From: Dacryopinax spathularia
Taxonomy: Eukaryota; Basidiomycota; Dacrymycetes; Dacrymycetales; Dacrymycetaceae
Reading direction: 5' to 3'
Assembly (NCBI GenBank): GCA_037974965.1
Contig: JBBPFI010000009.1
Location: forward strand, 930,001 to 994,000
DNA: 64,000 bases
Shown here: positions 36,623-47,191 of the stretch, one piece after another
How the letters are laid out: every line of letters begins with the position of its first letter
How positions within the stretch are numbered: the stretch's first letter is position 1
Made by a program: the position numbers and the translations under genes
Notes under the pieces: model-generated
Told to the model about the DNA's origin: nothing
The model's input: the letters and a program-made list of their open reading frames with translations, nothing else
Database searches by the model: none

Positions 36623-38033
36623 ACGGTTCGACGCGGGAGGAATGCCAGAGATGGATGGATGCAGTGCCTGATCCGGCTTATGTCAACGCCACAGCAAGGG
36701 GGCTGCTTCTCTGTCTGGTTCCTTGGCTTCCCTCTCTCTTTCTCTCGGTTCGGGTCGCGTCGTTTTAGTGGGGGGCGGTGCTGTCGATCGACTTTGGTAC
36801 GGGTTTGCAGTCGGGGAAATCTCGTCTCTGGTTGATGCTGCTAGGCTCTGGAGCGGGCGCGCTTTTATGGGCGGTAAAAAGGAAGGAAGGGGACACATGA
36901 CTGGACCGGACTGGACTGGACCATAGACTCCTTGCAATCCCGACGTAGCGTACTAACGAGTCAGCCGGATTTGCGTTTTTCTGCAATCGTACTAGTAGTC
37001 CGCGTTTCATGGATTTCTCCTGCTCTGTGCTACAGTAGTAGCTGATCTCCGTAAGACTCATCCTCCGCAGTCCAATACGTCGCTCTCGAAGGACACAACA
37101 AGAACCATAATGATTCCCCTGCAGTCCAGACTGAGTATAATGCCTCTCCACCCATGTAGGACCAACCCGGGGAAACCCGACAACCCCTACTAAGCCCATA
37201 TAGGGTTGACACTCAGCTCCCGCTGCCAAACGTCAACTAACGGTCCCCTCCGATGTCCCCTCACCTGTCCCTCACCTCATGGCTCTTACTGGGCGTATTG
37301 ATCCCTTACGATGTTTCTCGCTTGAGCTTGTTTACTTTTAGATGTTGTCGTCTGCCTGTATCTGCTTGTATGGTATGCTGTCATAAGGGGGCATGATGGG
37401 GCCGGATTTGGGTTGCTGGCCGAAGAAGGTATCCTTCCCCAACAGGCAAGCGATCGCGATCGAGGTTACAACCAGTCCTCCCTCTCAAGCACAGTAATCT
37501 ACAACGAACTCGAATTGGACCGTGTATTGCGTTCGCTCTTTCTGCGCTCTTCTCGCAGAAGCAGAAATTAGCTTGTATTGTTGCTATGCCAACCCCTAAG
37601 AAGCACTAGAATTTGCTTTCCCGAGAGGGGGGATGAAACCCGATCTTGTCGGGGGCGGCGATAGCGGCGAGAAACGATGGGCTTCGGGACCGCCGATAGA
37701 GTAGCGCCGGCTTTGCCACTCTTTGGAGTGCGACTCGCGGAAGTGTAAAAGCGGCGACGTTACTTACCATGAATGCTTTATTGATTTTCTCGCTGGTACT
37801 GTACATATCCCCAATAGTTCATGAGGCAGCTTCGCGTCTGCACGAAAGACGCGTGACGTCAACACCTTTCCTAGCCCAGCTAGCCCCGATCCCTACCCTC
37901 CTCCTCCCCCGTCTCGCCTTCCAGCAGGGCACCACGATCGGCCAGCCCAACATCCCCACTCACACAGTGCCAATATTGAATCACGCCCAAGTCACTCACT
38001 CATAAAGCGTATCGTCCAAGATGGCGCATCTTC

Positions 38034-40590
38034 ATGCTTGTTTCCTCCTGCTCTCGACGTCTGCTGCTTCTTTCTGGAAATCCGACGGGGATTGTATTGA
38101 GGATGGCTAGACTTGGTCGGGCTTCTAAGGCGGAGGGGAAGATGGGAGGGAGGCAGACGACACTTGTTGGGTTTACGACTTCCCCGATCAAGGGGAGCAA
38201 ACTATCCCATCAATACCCAAACGGCGCGACAGCTCTCTCAGGAGAGATCAACCCATCCACGAGAGGATCACCCAAACCCGGCAGCTCGCACAAACGTCCC
38301 CCCTCATCCCCCTCTCAATCCCCAGAACCCCACTCCAAACGAACCCGTCTCCCCACCGCCCCACTCACCGCCGCCGAGCAGGCCGACCCCAACCACACAA
38401 CCACCTCCTCCCACGCCCATCCCTCCAACCCCGCCAACAGCATCGGGAACGTCGACACAAACCCCTCCCCCCCAGGCTCGGACGCAGCCGAAGTGAAGGG
38501 GAAGATCGCCACTTTTGAAGCTGGGCAGAGAGCGGATGCGGACCCTCCGGTGAAGAGGCTTGAACGGGCTTTGGCCGAACACGGGAAGGGATGGGCAGCG
38601 CAGGTGGAGAAGGGGTTGGGGATGGAGGGGAGGGAGGAGTGCGTGGTGTATTGGATGAGGATGCAGGATATGCGCCGTACGTCCCCTTCCAGCCTTCAAC
38701 AAGAAAACGATCAGAACTGACCGGCATGGCAGTGAAAGACAACCGAGCGCTCTCGCTCGCCTCCTCCCTCGCCCGTCAACAAAACCTCCCCATACTAACG
38801 ATCTTCCTCTTCACCCCTGGAGACTACGAAGCCCACGACCGGTCCCCCAGGCGGATAGACTTTATGCTGCGCAACCTGCGCGCTCTCCGCCTTTCCCTCT
38901 CCGCTTTGCACATCCCGCTCTACACTTGCACCATCGACGCCGACAAGAGACGGAAGGTGCCCGAGAGGGTGCTGGAGGTGTGTGAGGAATACGGCGCGAG
39001 GGCGGTGTATGCGAATATCGAGTATGAGGTGGACGAGCTGGGCCGGGATGAGCGGGCTGTTAGGTTGCTGGGGGGAAGGGGGGTGAGGTGCGAGTTTTTG
39101 CATGATAGGTGTGTTGTCCAGCCCGGGAGGGTCCTCACGAAGGAAGGGAAACCGGTACGTTTTCCTATCTATTATCCTATGGAAGTCTGGGAGAGTGGAC
39201 GTTGATTGATTGACTGATTGTGTAGTACACGGTCTACAGCCCCTGGCTGCGCAACTGGGTTGCCCAAGTCCAAAACGATCCCTCGACTCTCGCGTGCGCC
39301 TCTCCCGTCCAGGCCAACCCGGACCCTTCACTCCTCCCTCCAAAGCTCGCCGACCTACTCCATAACCCCACTCCGATCCCAGACCAGATCCCCGATTTCG
39401 AGTGCGAAGACAGGGAGAAGATGGCCCTCCTCTGGCCTGAGGGGGAAGACGTCGCTGCTGAGGTCCTGCGCCGATTCCTGCGCACTAAAGCCCGAAAAGA
39501 GCAGCTGGGCGGTGGGCTGGGCGTACTTGCTCCTGGTGCGGAGGAGGACGTGAAGCATAGCCGCGTAATGGAGTACAGCGAAAGCCGTTCTCTCGTCGAC
39601 AGGGACTCGAGTTCCCGCCTCAGCCCCTACCTCGCAAGCGGCATCATCTCAGCGCGCGAATGCCTGCGTCAAGCCCTCGCCCTCTCCGGTCGGAAGAGAC
39701 TCGAGGCGAGCGACCGATCTGAGTCATCTGACGGCGTCCAGATGTGGACCCAGGAAATCGCCTGGCGCGACTTCTACACTCACGTCCTCGCCTCCTTCCC
39801 CCGGGTCTCGATGGGCCGGCCCTTCCTCGAGAAATTCAACGACGTCAAATGGGAACTCTCCCCCCCCTCCCTCTCCGCCTTCAAAGCCGGCCTCACCGGC
39901 TACCCGATCGTAGACGCCGCCATGCGCCAGTGTAACGCCATGGGCTGGATGCCCAATCGGGTCCGGATGATCGTCGCGAGTTTTTTGGTGAAGGATTTGG
40001 GGCTGGATTGGAGGCTTGGCGAGAGGGTGTTCATGGGCGGGTTTGTGGATGGGGATTTGGCGAGTAATAATGGCGGGTGGCAGTGGGTCGCTTCGACTGG
40101 GACGGGTGGGTGCTGTTCTTCTCTCTTCTCTTCTCCTCTCCGCTTCTTTCCTCTGCGCTTCTCACCTTACCTCTCCTATACTCTCCTGCCTTTTTTCCCC
40201 TCCCCTTGCCCCTCTTTCCTCGGAGAGAGAGCGCGAAGACTGACTCCCACGACCACGACAGACCCCCAACCCTACTTCCGCATATTCCACCCAGTCACCC
40301 AAGCCGAAAAAGCCGACCCAACAGGCACCTACATCCGGCACTTCGTCCCCGAACTCCGGCACCTCAAGGGCAAAGGTGCGTCTTCCTCCTTCCCTCTCTC
40401 TCCCTCGCCTCTCCCTCGCCTGTCGCGCGGTCAGATCAGGCTGATACTTGTGCGTGTAGTGATATATGCACCGTGGGAACGTATGCCTGAGGCGGAGTTC
40501 AGGAAACTGGGGTATCCGAAGCCGATCGTTGATCATAAGTTTGCGAGGGAGAGGGCGTTGAGGAGGTACAAGAATCCCGGGTCGCTATAA
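38034..40590 (+). CDS. PHR1: Class I CPD DNA photolyase (cryptochrome/photolyase family)
   Basis: Light-dependent repair of cyclobutane pyrimidine dimers using FAD. Exons 38034-38676, 38733-39154, 39226-40105, 40262-40375 and 40460-40590 give 729 residues from the first ATG, or 706 from 38103. The antenna domain has CVVYWMRMQDMRLKDNRALS. The FAD domain contains RLSPYLASGIISARECL, MWTQEIAWRDFYTHVL, GYPIVDAAMRQCNAMGWM, NRVRMIVASFLVKDL and NNGGWQWVASTGTDPQPYF. These are the hallmarks of fungal Phr1-type CPD photolyases. The long N-terminal extension is Pro/Ser-rich and disordered, starts with a basic stretch that may target mitochondria, and contains RQTTLVGFTTSP, which resembles a PCNA-binding box. 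Confidence 0.93.
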
Positions 40591-40691
40591 CCCCGTACAG
40601 TATCAACCAGCACCGAGTCGTCTGTCTCCTCCCTCCGGAGTGCGATGGATATATTAATACAGTAATACAGTAATACAGTCGACGATGCCCT

Positions 40692-42365
40692 TCATTTCTT
40701 TTTCTTCTCCTTCTTCGGTGGAATCTTGACCTTCCTCGTCCTCGTCTTGCCCGCCTTCCGTTTCCCCCGATCTTCATCCTCGCACCGCTCACACAAGCAG
40801 TCAAAATGATACTCGCTCGCCAGGAGCGCCCGCCTCGTCGGGCGAGGGAGGTCAACAGAGATGTACGAGATCGTTATCTCCTCTCCTGGGGGTAGGACCT
40901 CTCCGTCGGGAAGAGCGAGGGAGAAGATCAGGATTCTGCCTAGGCCGATTGTGTGGACTAGGTCGAGCGGGATGGCTTCTTCTTCTTTCTTGCCGTCCTC
41001 TTTCCCAACCTTCTTCTCAACCTCCTTCCCGTCCTGCTTCCCGTCCTTGTTCCCGTCCTTGTTCCCGTCCTCTTCCGTCTCCTCCTTCTTCTCCTTCTCA
41101 TCCTCTTGTGGAAGAGCAAGAGGAAGCCTGAACACCTCCAGGGAAGTAAGAGCGTCCGCCTGGGCATTAGGCACACACGAATGATTGAAGAACGACGCTT
41201 GCGGGTATATGCCTCGTGCGAAACATGCTCCTCCTCCTCCTCCTCCTCCATTTCGTTTGCCTCTCCCTGTCCTGCCCACCACGGTTCCATTCACTTTCAC
41301 CTCTTCCTCTCCCCCTCCTCCCCCTGCTTCGCCCTTCCCTACTTCTCCATACGGCGCTCCCGAACCCGAATACGGCCCTCCTTCGCCCTTCCGCTCGGGG
41401 GAAAGCAACCCATGCAGAGCATTATCCTCCCCCTCAAACAGCCCAAAAGCATTACACTCCACCTTACTAGCCAAGTCCAATATCTGCCTTATCCCCCACC
41501 CCCGGGGCAGAAGCCCAGGCAAACAGCAAGGATGAGAGAAGAGGGAGAGTATGAAGTTTGTGTGGAGGGTCCAGTCGCGGAGGTCGGAGGGGGTCCAGGA
41601 GGGGAGGTGGGATTGGAGGGAGAGCACTTGGGCGAAGGTGGGGTTTTGGAGGGTTGCTGGGGGTGGCGGCGGTTGACCTGCAGCAGGAGAGGAGGAGCGA
41701 AGAAGAGCGGAGTAGGCTTGTTCTCTTAGCTGATCCTCTCGCATGTCTTCTTCCTCCTCCCCATCATCACCGTCATTCTCCTTATCTTCATCTTCAGAGT
41801 TGGAACAAGGAGCACCAACCCCTCCGTCCACCCTAGCTTGAGCAAGCACCTCCAACACCAACCCCACAACACCAGCAACATGTCTATCCCTCGCCCACCC
41901 CCTCAGCCTCCTCATCCCCCCGCAAACCCAGACATGCTTCGCCCTATTCCGTCTCCTACACCTCTCCGAACAATAATACACCGCCTGACACCCATTACAC
42001 GATATAGTGAAATAGGTAGGGGTGGAAAGGGAGCAGGGGAGATAGGCGCACAGACGCTTGCGGTAGGAAGGGAGGGGGGAGAGTGCGTACGGTTTGGCGT
42101 GGAGGATGGCGGTGCGGGAGGGGAGGGGATGGAGGGTGTGGGCGGAGCGGCCTTTGGTCGGGGTGGGGCGGATTCCGAAGAGGGGGCTTGGGGTTGGGGT
42201 TGGGGGGGTTTGGGTTGAGGTGGTCATTGGTGTGGATGTTGTTGGGTGGTCATTGATGCATTGGGTGAAGGGGGTGAATGCGGGGTAAAGAGGTGTGGCG
42301 CACGACCAGCACGGAATGCGGGGTAAAGAAACTGTATTCTTGTGCGCTCCCAGATCTTCGGACAA
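40692..42365 (-). CDS. SET/MYND-domain protein (SMYD/Set5-like lysine methyltransferase)
   Basis: Single-exon ORF; 557 residues if the first in-frame Met is used, or 512 from MTTSTQTPP. A MYND-type zinc finger is readable near residues 108-150 (CAYLPCS, CNGCQAVYYCSERC, HVWVCGG). The C-terminal SET half has FFNHSCVPNAQ, GEEITISYISVD and a post-SET CLCERC. Between them lie a Glu-rich segment and a KDGNKDGNKDGKQDGKE repeat. NHSC..N and the GEEITISY Tyr are the S-adenosylmethionine and catalytic elements of SMYD/Set5 proteins, so protein lysine methylation is the likely activity; the substrate is unknown. It ends only about 100 bases from the photolyase stop codon, tail to tail. Confidence 0.85.
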   Translation of the reverse strand: MSEDLGAHKNTVSLPRIPCWSCATPLYPAFTPFTQCINDHPTTSTPMTTSTQTPPTPTPSPLFGIRPTPTKGRSAHTLHPLPSRTAILHAKPYALSPLPSYRKRLCAYLPCSLSTPTYFTISCNGCQAVYYCSERCRRRNRAKHVWVCGGMRRLRGWARDRHVAGVVGLVLEVLAQARVDGGVGAPCSNSEDEDKENDGDDGEEEEDMREDQLREQAYSALLRSSSPAAGQPPPPPATLQNPTFAQVLSLQSHLPSWTPSDLRDWTLHTNFILSLFSHPCCLPGLLPRGWGIRQILDLASKVECNAFGLFEGEDNALHGLLSPERKGEGGPYSGSGAPYGEVGKGEAGGGGGEEEVKVNGTVVGRTGRGKRNGGGGGGGACFARGIYPQASFFNHSCVPNAQADALTSLEVFRLPLALPQEDEKEKKEETEEDGNKDGNKDGKQDGKEVEKKVGKEDGKKEEEAIPLDLVHTIGLGRILIFSLALPDGEVLPPGEEITISYISVDLPRPTRRALLASEYHFDCLCERCEDEDRGKRKAGKTRTRKVKIPPKKEKKKK

Positions 42366-42541
42366 CTCCTCCGGCCGCTTAAGTTCACGTAGCTATGGAT
42401 ATGGATACGATTCTCCAATAACTAAAAGCATTTGATACAAAGAAACAATGATGATTGACGATGATATTTTTGGGACTCCAGCGGTCCACTTTCATTCCCT
42501 TCCTCCAGCTCCAGGGTTTTGGCCATCCAGCAGAAATCAGA

Positions 42542-43589
42542 TCAGATCGCCTCCTGGTAGCGCCTGTTCGCCTCCTCGTAGTTGATCACGTTCCAGATCG
42601 CCTTCAAATACTATATACCATATCAGCACGAGCCCAGAAAGCAGGAAGAGCGAGGGGAGAAGCGGGAAGTAAGTGGAGGTGGGGACTCACGTCAGCCTTC
42701 ACGTTATGGTAGTCGATGTAGAATGCGTGTTCCCAGATATCGATGCCGATGATTGGGATGTGGGCTGCGCGAGGCGTCAGTCAGCTCCGTCTGCGTCGAC
42801 ACGGGGAGAGGGAACGGGAAGGGACGTACTGAGGAGCGGGTCCTGGTTGGCGGTAGTGACGATCTCGAGCCTCTTCGTGCTCGGGTTCAGGCCCTGCCCA
42901 TCCAATTCACGATCAGCGTCTGCTCAGCCACCAACGAGGCAAACGAGGCGTGCGCAAGGAGAAGAGAGAGAGAAAGAGGGACGTACGAGCCACCCCCACC
43001 CAGAACCCTGAATAGCAGCCGTCTTAGCGTTCATCTCCTTCTGCAGAGCCTCGAGCGAGCCAAAGTCCCGCTCGATCGCTTCCTTCAATGGGCCGGGGGC
43101 GAGCTTGGCACCGGGGGAGTTGGCGGGCGTGAGGTTCTTCCAGAAGAGGGAGTGGTTGATGTGTCCTGTGCTCACTCATCAGCCCACAGTTCATCAGAGC
43201 GCAAACAGCGTAGTAGAGAAGAGGGAAGGGAGCCGCAGATAGCATGCGAAAATAAGGATAGAGGGACAGAGTGTGAGAAGCGGAGGAAAGGACCCACCTC
43301 CTCCATTAAACTTCAACGCGCTCTGCAGCTTGATCTTCTCCTTCACATCGTCCGTCTTCGCATAGCTCGCCTCCGCCGCATTAAGCCCGTCCACATAGGC
43401 CTTATGATGCTTATCATGATGCAGCGTCATGATCGTCTTTGAGATATGGGGCTCGAGGGCGTCGTACGGGTAGGGCAGGTCGGGGAGGGTGTGCTGCGAC
43501 CGGATGGTGGCTGCGAGGCCGGCGGCCGTGCGGGCTGCTAGGGGGCGGGCGAGTGAGCGGGCGAGGGAGGGGCGGACGAGGGAGATCAT
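42542..43589 (-). CDS. SOD2: Mitochondrial manganese superoxide dismutase
   Basis: Converts superoxide to hydrogen peroxide in the mitochondrial matrix. Five exons (43589-43298, 43165-42987, 42893-42830, 42764-42691, 42610-42542) give 225 residues, the family length. The N-terminus ([17 protein letters not shown]) is a basic mitochondrial presequence ahead of [15 protein letters not shown]. The metal ligands are in [20 protein letters not shown] and [20 protein letters not shown] and the C-terminal [18 protein letters not shown] complete the fold. Confidence 0.95.
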
Positions 43590-44148
43590 CGTGGGCTGGT
43601 TGTTGAGTGGTCGAGGAGGACAAGAAGATGGGAGAAAGACAGACAGTCGAGAGTACACGGTGTCTATATCGTAACCTGTGGCCAGCTCGAACGTCAAGTC
43701 GCGAATCTAGAACGGGACCAATTGTGACGTCGCTCGGTCCAACCACACAAGGCCGGTACTACAAGCCGAATCACGCCGAACATACATCGCCGCGGCCTTG
43801 CCAATCAACACACCTCACCGCGGTTGGGCTGAAGCCGTCCTACTAAGCTCGTGGCCAGAACTAAAGCACCGTCGGTGCATCGGCGCTTGTTGCGCAACAT
43901 ACAGGTCAGATGGACTAACAGAGATTACCAGAACAGCCAGAAGGTTCGGACGTCCGTGGAGAAATCACAAGCCATCAGCAATTGGAGCAGTATCCCTTCA
44001 TGCTAATGCAATTGCTTTCGGCGCATACATGCATACATGCACTACGTTCCAACGTTCGTTTTGAGATAGACACGGCTCGTGCTTTCACTATCACAGGAGA
44101 CAGGAAGAAAGAGGAGGTCGGCCCGCAAGGTGGGCAAGACGAAGACGC
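43590..44148. other. Intergenic region between SOD2 start and IF1 gene 3' end
   Basis: About 0.56 kb, expected to hold the SOD2 promoter and the IF1-gene terminator. A GCATACATGCATACATGCA repeat lies at about 44021-44040. No ORF with support. Confidence 0.4.
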
Positions 44149-44728
44149 TCATTTCTTCTCCTCCGCGAGGTTCTGCGCGATCTGGTCGTGTTCCGCCTCC
44201 AGCTTGGCCTAGAATCACATATCAGCATGCATGCACGCATAACAAGCTGCGTAAAGAGCCGGTCATGGGAGGTAGGGAGGGACTTACGAGCTGCTCCCTC
44301 TGCTTGTTCAACTACCCATACCTGTCAGTTTCTTTCAAACGAGTAGAAGAGGGAGAGGGGACACACCTCCTCCCTCAACTTGGCCAGCTTGGCCTTCTCC
44401 TGCTCCCTAATAAACTGGTCTGCACCCCGCACCCAATTAGCTTACACTCTCTCCCGTCAAGCAGAGAGGCTCACCCTCCTGGGCTTTCTCGCGCTTCCTA
44501 TTAACGCACACTCGTCAGCAGGTGAGGTGAGAGGGCGGAGGAAGGAAGAGGCGAGGAGGGGATGGAAAAGGGAGATGGAGCGTACCCGAACCCCTGGCTA
44601 GTGGCGACTTTGCCTTCGCTTCGACCGTCACTGCCAATCATCCTCACGAACGCGGGGCGGGCGACAGCAGCAGCAGCAGAACGGCGCGCGAGGGCAGCGG
44701 CGGGGCGAGCAACAGCAGAGCGGAACAT
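44149..44728 (-). CDS. INH1: Mitochondrial F1F0-ATPase inhibitor (IF1 family)
   Basis: Binds F1 and prevents ATP hydrolysis when the proton gradient collapses. Five exons (44728-44586, 44497-44475, 44419-44367, 44311-44288, 44208-44149) give 100 residues. An Ala/Arg-rich mitochondrial presequence precedes SEGKVATSQGFGKREKAQED, the inhibitory segment. The rest is a coiled coil (FIREQEKAKLAKLREELNK, REQLAKLEAEHDQIAQN). Two exons are only 23 and 24 nt, so single-frame gene callers would miss most of this gene. It is divergent from the dynactin p62 gene across a promoter carrying a 180-bp duplication. Confidence 0.9.
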
Positions 44729-44842
44729 CTGGTCAATAGTCTATCGTCTCTCTGTCAGTCTGGTTGTCGTCCTTGCTGGGTGAGGGTTAGGGCAGACCTT
44801 GGTAGTTGTGAGTGGTCGTTAGTTGTTGGTTGTTGGTTTGGT

Positions 44843-45202
44843 TGGTTGGCGTTGTGGGTGGGATGACGAGCGGGATCGGCGGGACGGGAGAAGACGGGCT
44901 CAATCCGCTCTCCGTGCCTTCCGCACAGCCCCTAAGCTGGACCCTTTCCCCTCCCGCCGTCGTGCCGTCGTGCCAAAGGGCAGAGCGCGTCGCCGCGTTC
45001 CCCCCTCCCCGCCGTACACGACTGGTTGGCGTTGTGGGTGGGATGACGAGCGGGATCGGCGGGACGGGAGAAGACGGGCTCAATCCGCTCTCCGTGCCTT
45101 CCGCACAGCCCCTAAGCTGGACCCTTTCCCCTCCCGCCGTCGTGCCGTCGTGCCAAAGGGCAGAGCGCGTCGCCGCGTTCCCCCCTCCCCGCCGTACACG
45201 AC
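44843..45202. repeat. Perfect 180-bp tandem duplication in a divergent promoter
   Basis: Positions 44843-45022 and 45023-45202 are identical, with exact tandem spacing of 180 bp. The duplicated block fills most of the 514-bp gap between the IF1 start (44728) and the dynactin p62 start (45243). No substitutions were seen between the copies. Confidence 0.95.
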
Positions 45203-45242
45203 GACAAAGAAGAGTGCAAACGACGAGAAGGCAAAGTGGAGG

Positions 45243-47016
45243 ATGTCCGGCCCCCCAGTCCTGTACCACTGCCCCTGCACAACCCTCCACGCCCCACCCC
45301 CAACAACACCCAGCGCGTCCTACCAGTCCCACCCGCTCGAAACGCTCTACTTTTGCCCGGAGTGCGACGCTATCCGATGCGCGCGGTGCGTAAGCGTCGA
45401 AGTGAGCACGTATTACTGTCCGAACTGTCTGTTCGAGGTGCCGAGCGCTAGTGTCCGGGCGGAGAGGAATCGGTGCGTTTTCTTTTTTTTTTTTGCTCGT
45501 TTGGGTGGGCGGCGGGGGTAGATGCTGATGAGAGAGAAACAGATGTGCGAGGAATTGTTTTGTTTGTCCTGGGTGTGAGAATACGCTCCAGACTGTGCCT
45601 ATGGACCCTTCTAGCTCGACCGCCGCCGCTGGGGAGCAAGGGCAGGGAGAGAATAAGGAACGATATATCCTGTACTGCACTTACTGCCGCTGGGACTCAA
45701 CGGTAGTGGGGATGACATTCGACAAACCTCAAGGCTTGGCCTGTAAGTCCCTCCCTCGCCCTTTCACCCTCCCTCCTTCGCAGGAGTAAAGAGCTGACCT
45801 TCTTGCAGCCCAGCTCCAAAGGATAGAAGACGACTCCTCCTCAACCCGCGAGCTCGAGAGGCTAAGGGATCACTTCGAGCCTCTTCTCCGCCCTCGGACT
45901 TCGCTGCATCCATACACCTCGCACGCTACCTCATCCTCCGCCAACTCCGCCGCCCTCGCCGCCCTTAGGAGGGATAGGGATCGGGAATCCCACAGCCTCC
46001 GCTCTAGCCGTCTGGGCCGATCCGCCGCCGGTCGGCCTCCAGAGAAAGAAAAGGAGAAATTCGACGACGACCTCCCACCCTATCACACCTTCCCCTCCTC
46101 CTCCCCTGACACTCGGGACGAGCCCACCGACCTCTCCTTCCTCCGCCAGCTCACAGAGCTCGAAGACGTCCCCACCCTCTCCCAGCGCTCTACCGACACC
46201 TGGGACGCCCCTCCTCGTACAGAGGACCTGCTCCCGCTGAGACTGCCACTACAGAGCAAGAAATCAAAGCGCTGTCCCGCATGCCGTCATATCCTCATCC
46301 GACCCGAGCAAAAGGCGCAAAGTACGAAATATAAGGTCAAGATTGTCGCCTCTAACTATCTGCCCGCGCTGGAAGTTTCTAGGCCTGAGGAAGCGGGGTT
46401 TGCATCCCATACAAGGCGGAGGACTGCTGGCATGAGCGGGGCGGCTGGTGGAGCGGGGGCAGTGCCGGAGTTGGTGGGAGGGAGGACGTATCATTTTCTT
46501 CTGGCGCTTACGAACCCGCTGTATGATCCTATCAACCTCCGGCTGGCACTCCAACTACCCGAGGTAGAGAAGGGTGAGGGGCAGGGATCGAAGAAACCGA
46601 TGTGGACTGTGAACTTGCCGACGAACACTATTGGCGTGGCGGCGTTTACGGATGCGTGGGACTATGATGAGGACGAGGCTGCTGACGAGGATCTCACTAC
46701 CCGAGTGGGGCAAGGACATAGAGATGAGCGCGACGGTAGCCGCGGGCGGTGGAAGGTGGGCGTAGTGGAACGGAAAGCCAACACCACTAAAGTTGGCGGA
46801 GAGCTGGTGCTGGGGAAAGACGCGGTGGGAGATGTGAAGTTCAACTTGCTCGTGACGTATACGTATAAGTCCGAGGATTCGCAGGCTATGGCGGCGGGCG
46901 GGGAGGGGAAAGAAGGGAAGGGAGAGCCGGAGCTGAAGACGTTCGCTTTTTGGACTGTTGTCCATTTGGGCACTGTTAGGGCGAGGCAGGCCGAGTCTGG
47001 GGTGCTGCCGTCCTAG
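45243..47016 (+). CDS. Dynactin subunit p62 (DCTN4-like)
   Basis: Subunit of the dynactin pointed-end complex, which links dynein to cargo. Three exons (45243-45472, 45543-45742, 45809-47016) give 545 residues. The N-terminal zinc-binding region shows repeated Cys pairs (YHCPC, FCPECDAIRCARC, YYCPNC, CARNCFVCPGC, LYCTYCRW), a second pair cluster (CPACRHILIRPEQK) sits mid-protein, and the C-terminal beta-rich part includes TYHFLLALTNPLYDPI and FWTVVHLG. This Cys pattern and C-terminal segment are diagnostic of p62. Intron 1 contains a 12-T run just after its donor. Confidence 0.88.
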
Positions 47017-47191
47017 CAGTTCCTTTGTTGCTTCGATTGTTTTTGTGGGTGGGTGTGAGTGAGGTTGCGTTTCGAAGGCATGAGCATTCGTTGAAAGTAG
47101 AGTATACCATGCATGTAATACACCGGGCCCGATCAGATACCAAACAGCTATCAGCATGACCCATTTTTGTAGTTTCTCCCCCCCGGGCCGC

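Larger units (their letters stand above)
35574..38033. promoter_or_regulatory. 2.4-kb divergent upstream region (Rho2-like / photolyase)
   Basis: Long for this compact genome. It contains purine-rich and GGTTC-repeat tracts (about 35730-35760), CTATTCG repeats (about 36036-36060) and a 15-bp minisatellite at about 36412-36463. It may carry long 5' leaders, an unrecognised gene or a noncoding RNA. Confidence 0.35.
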
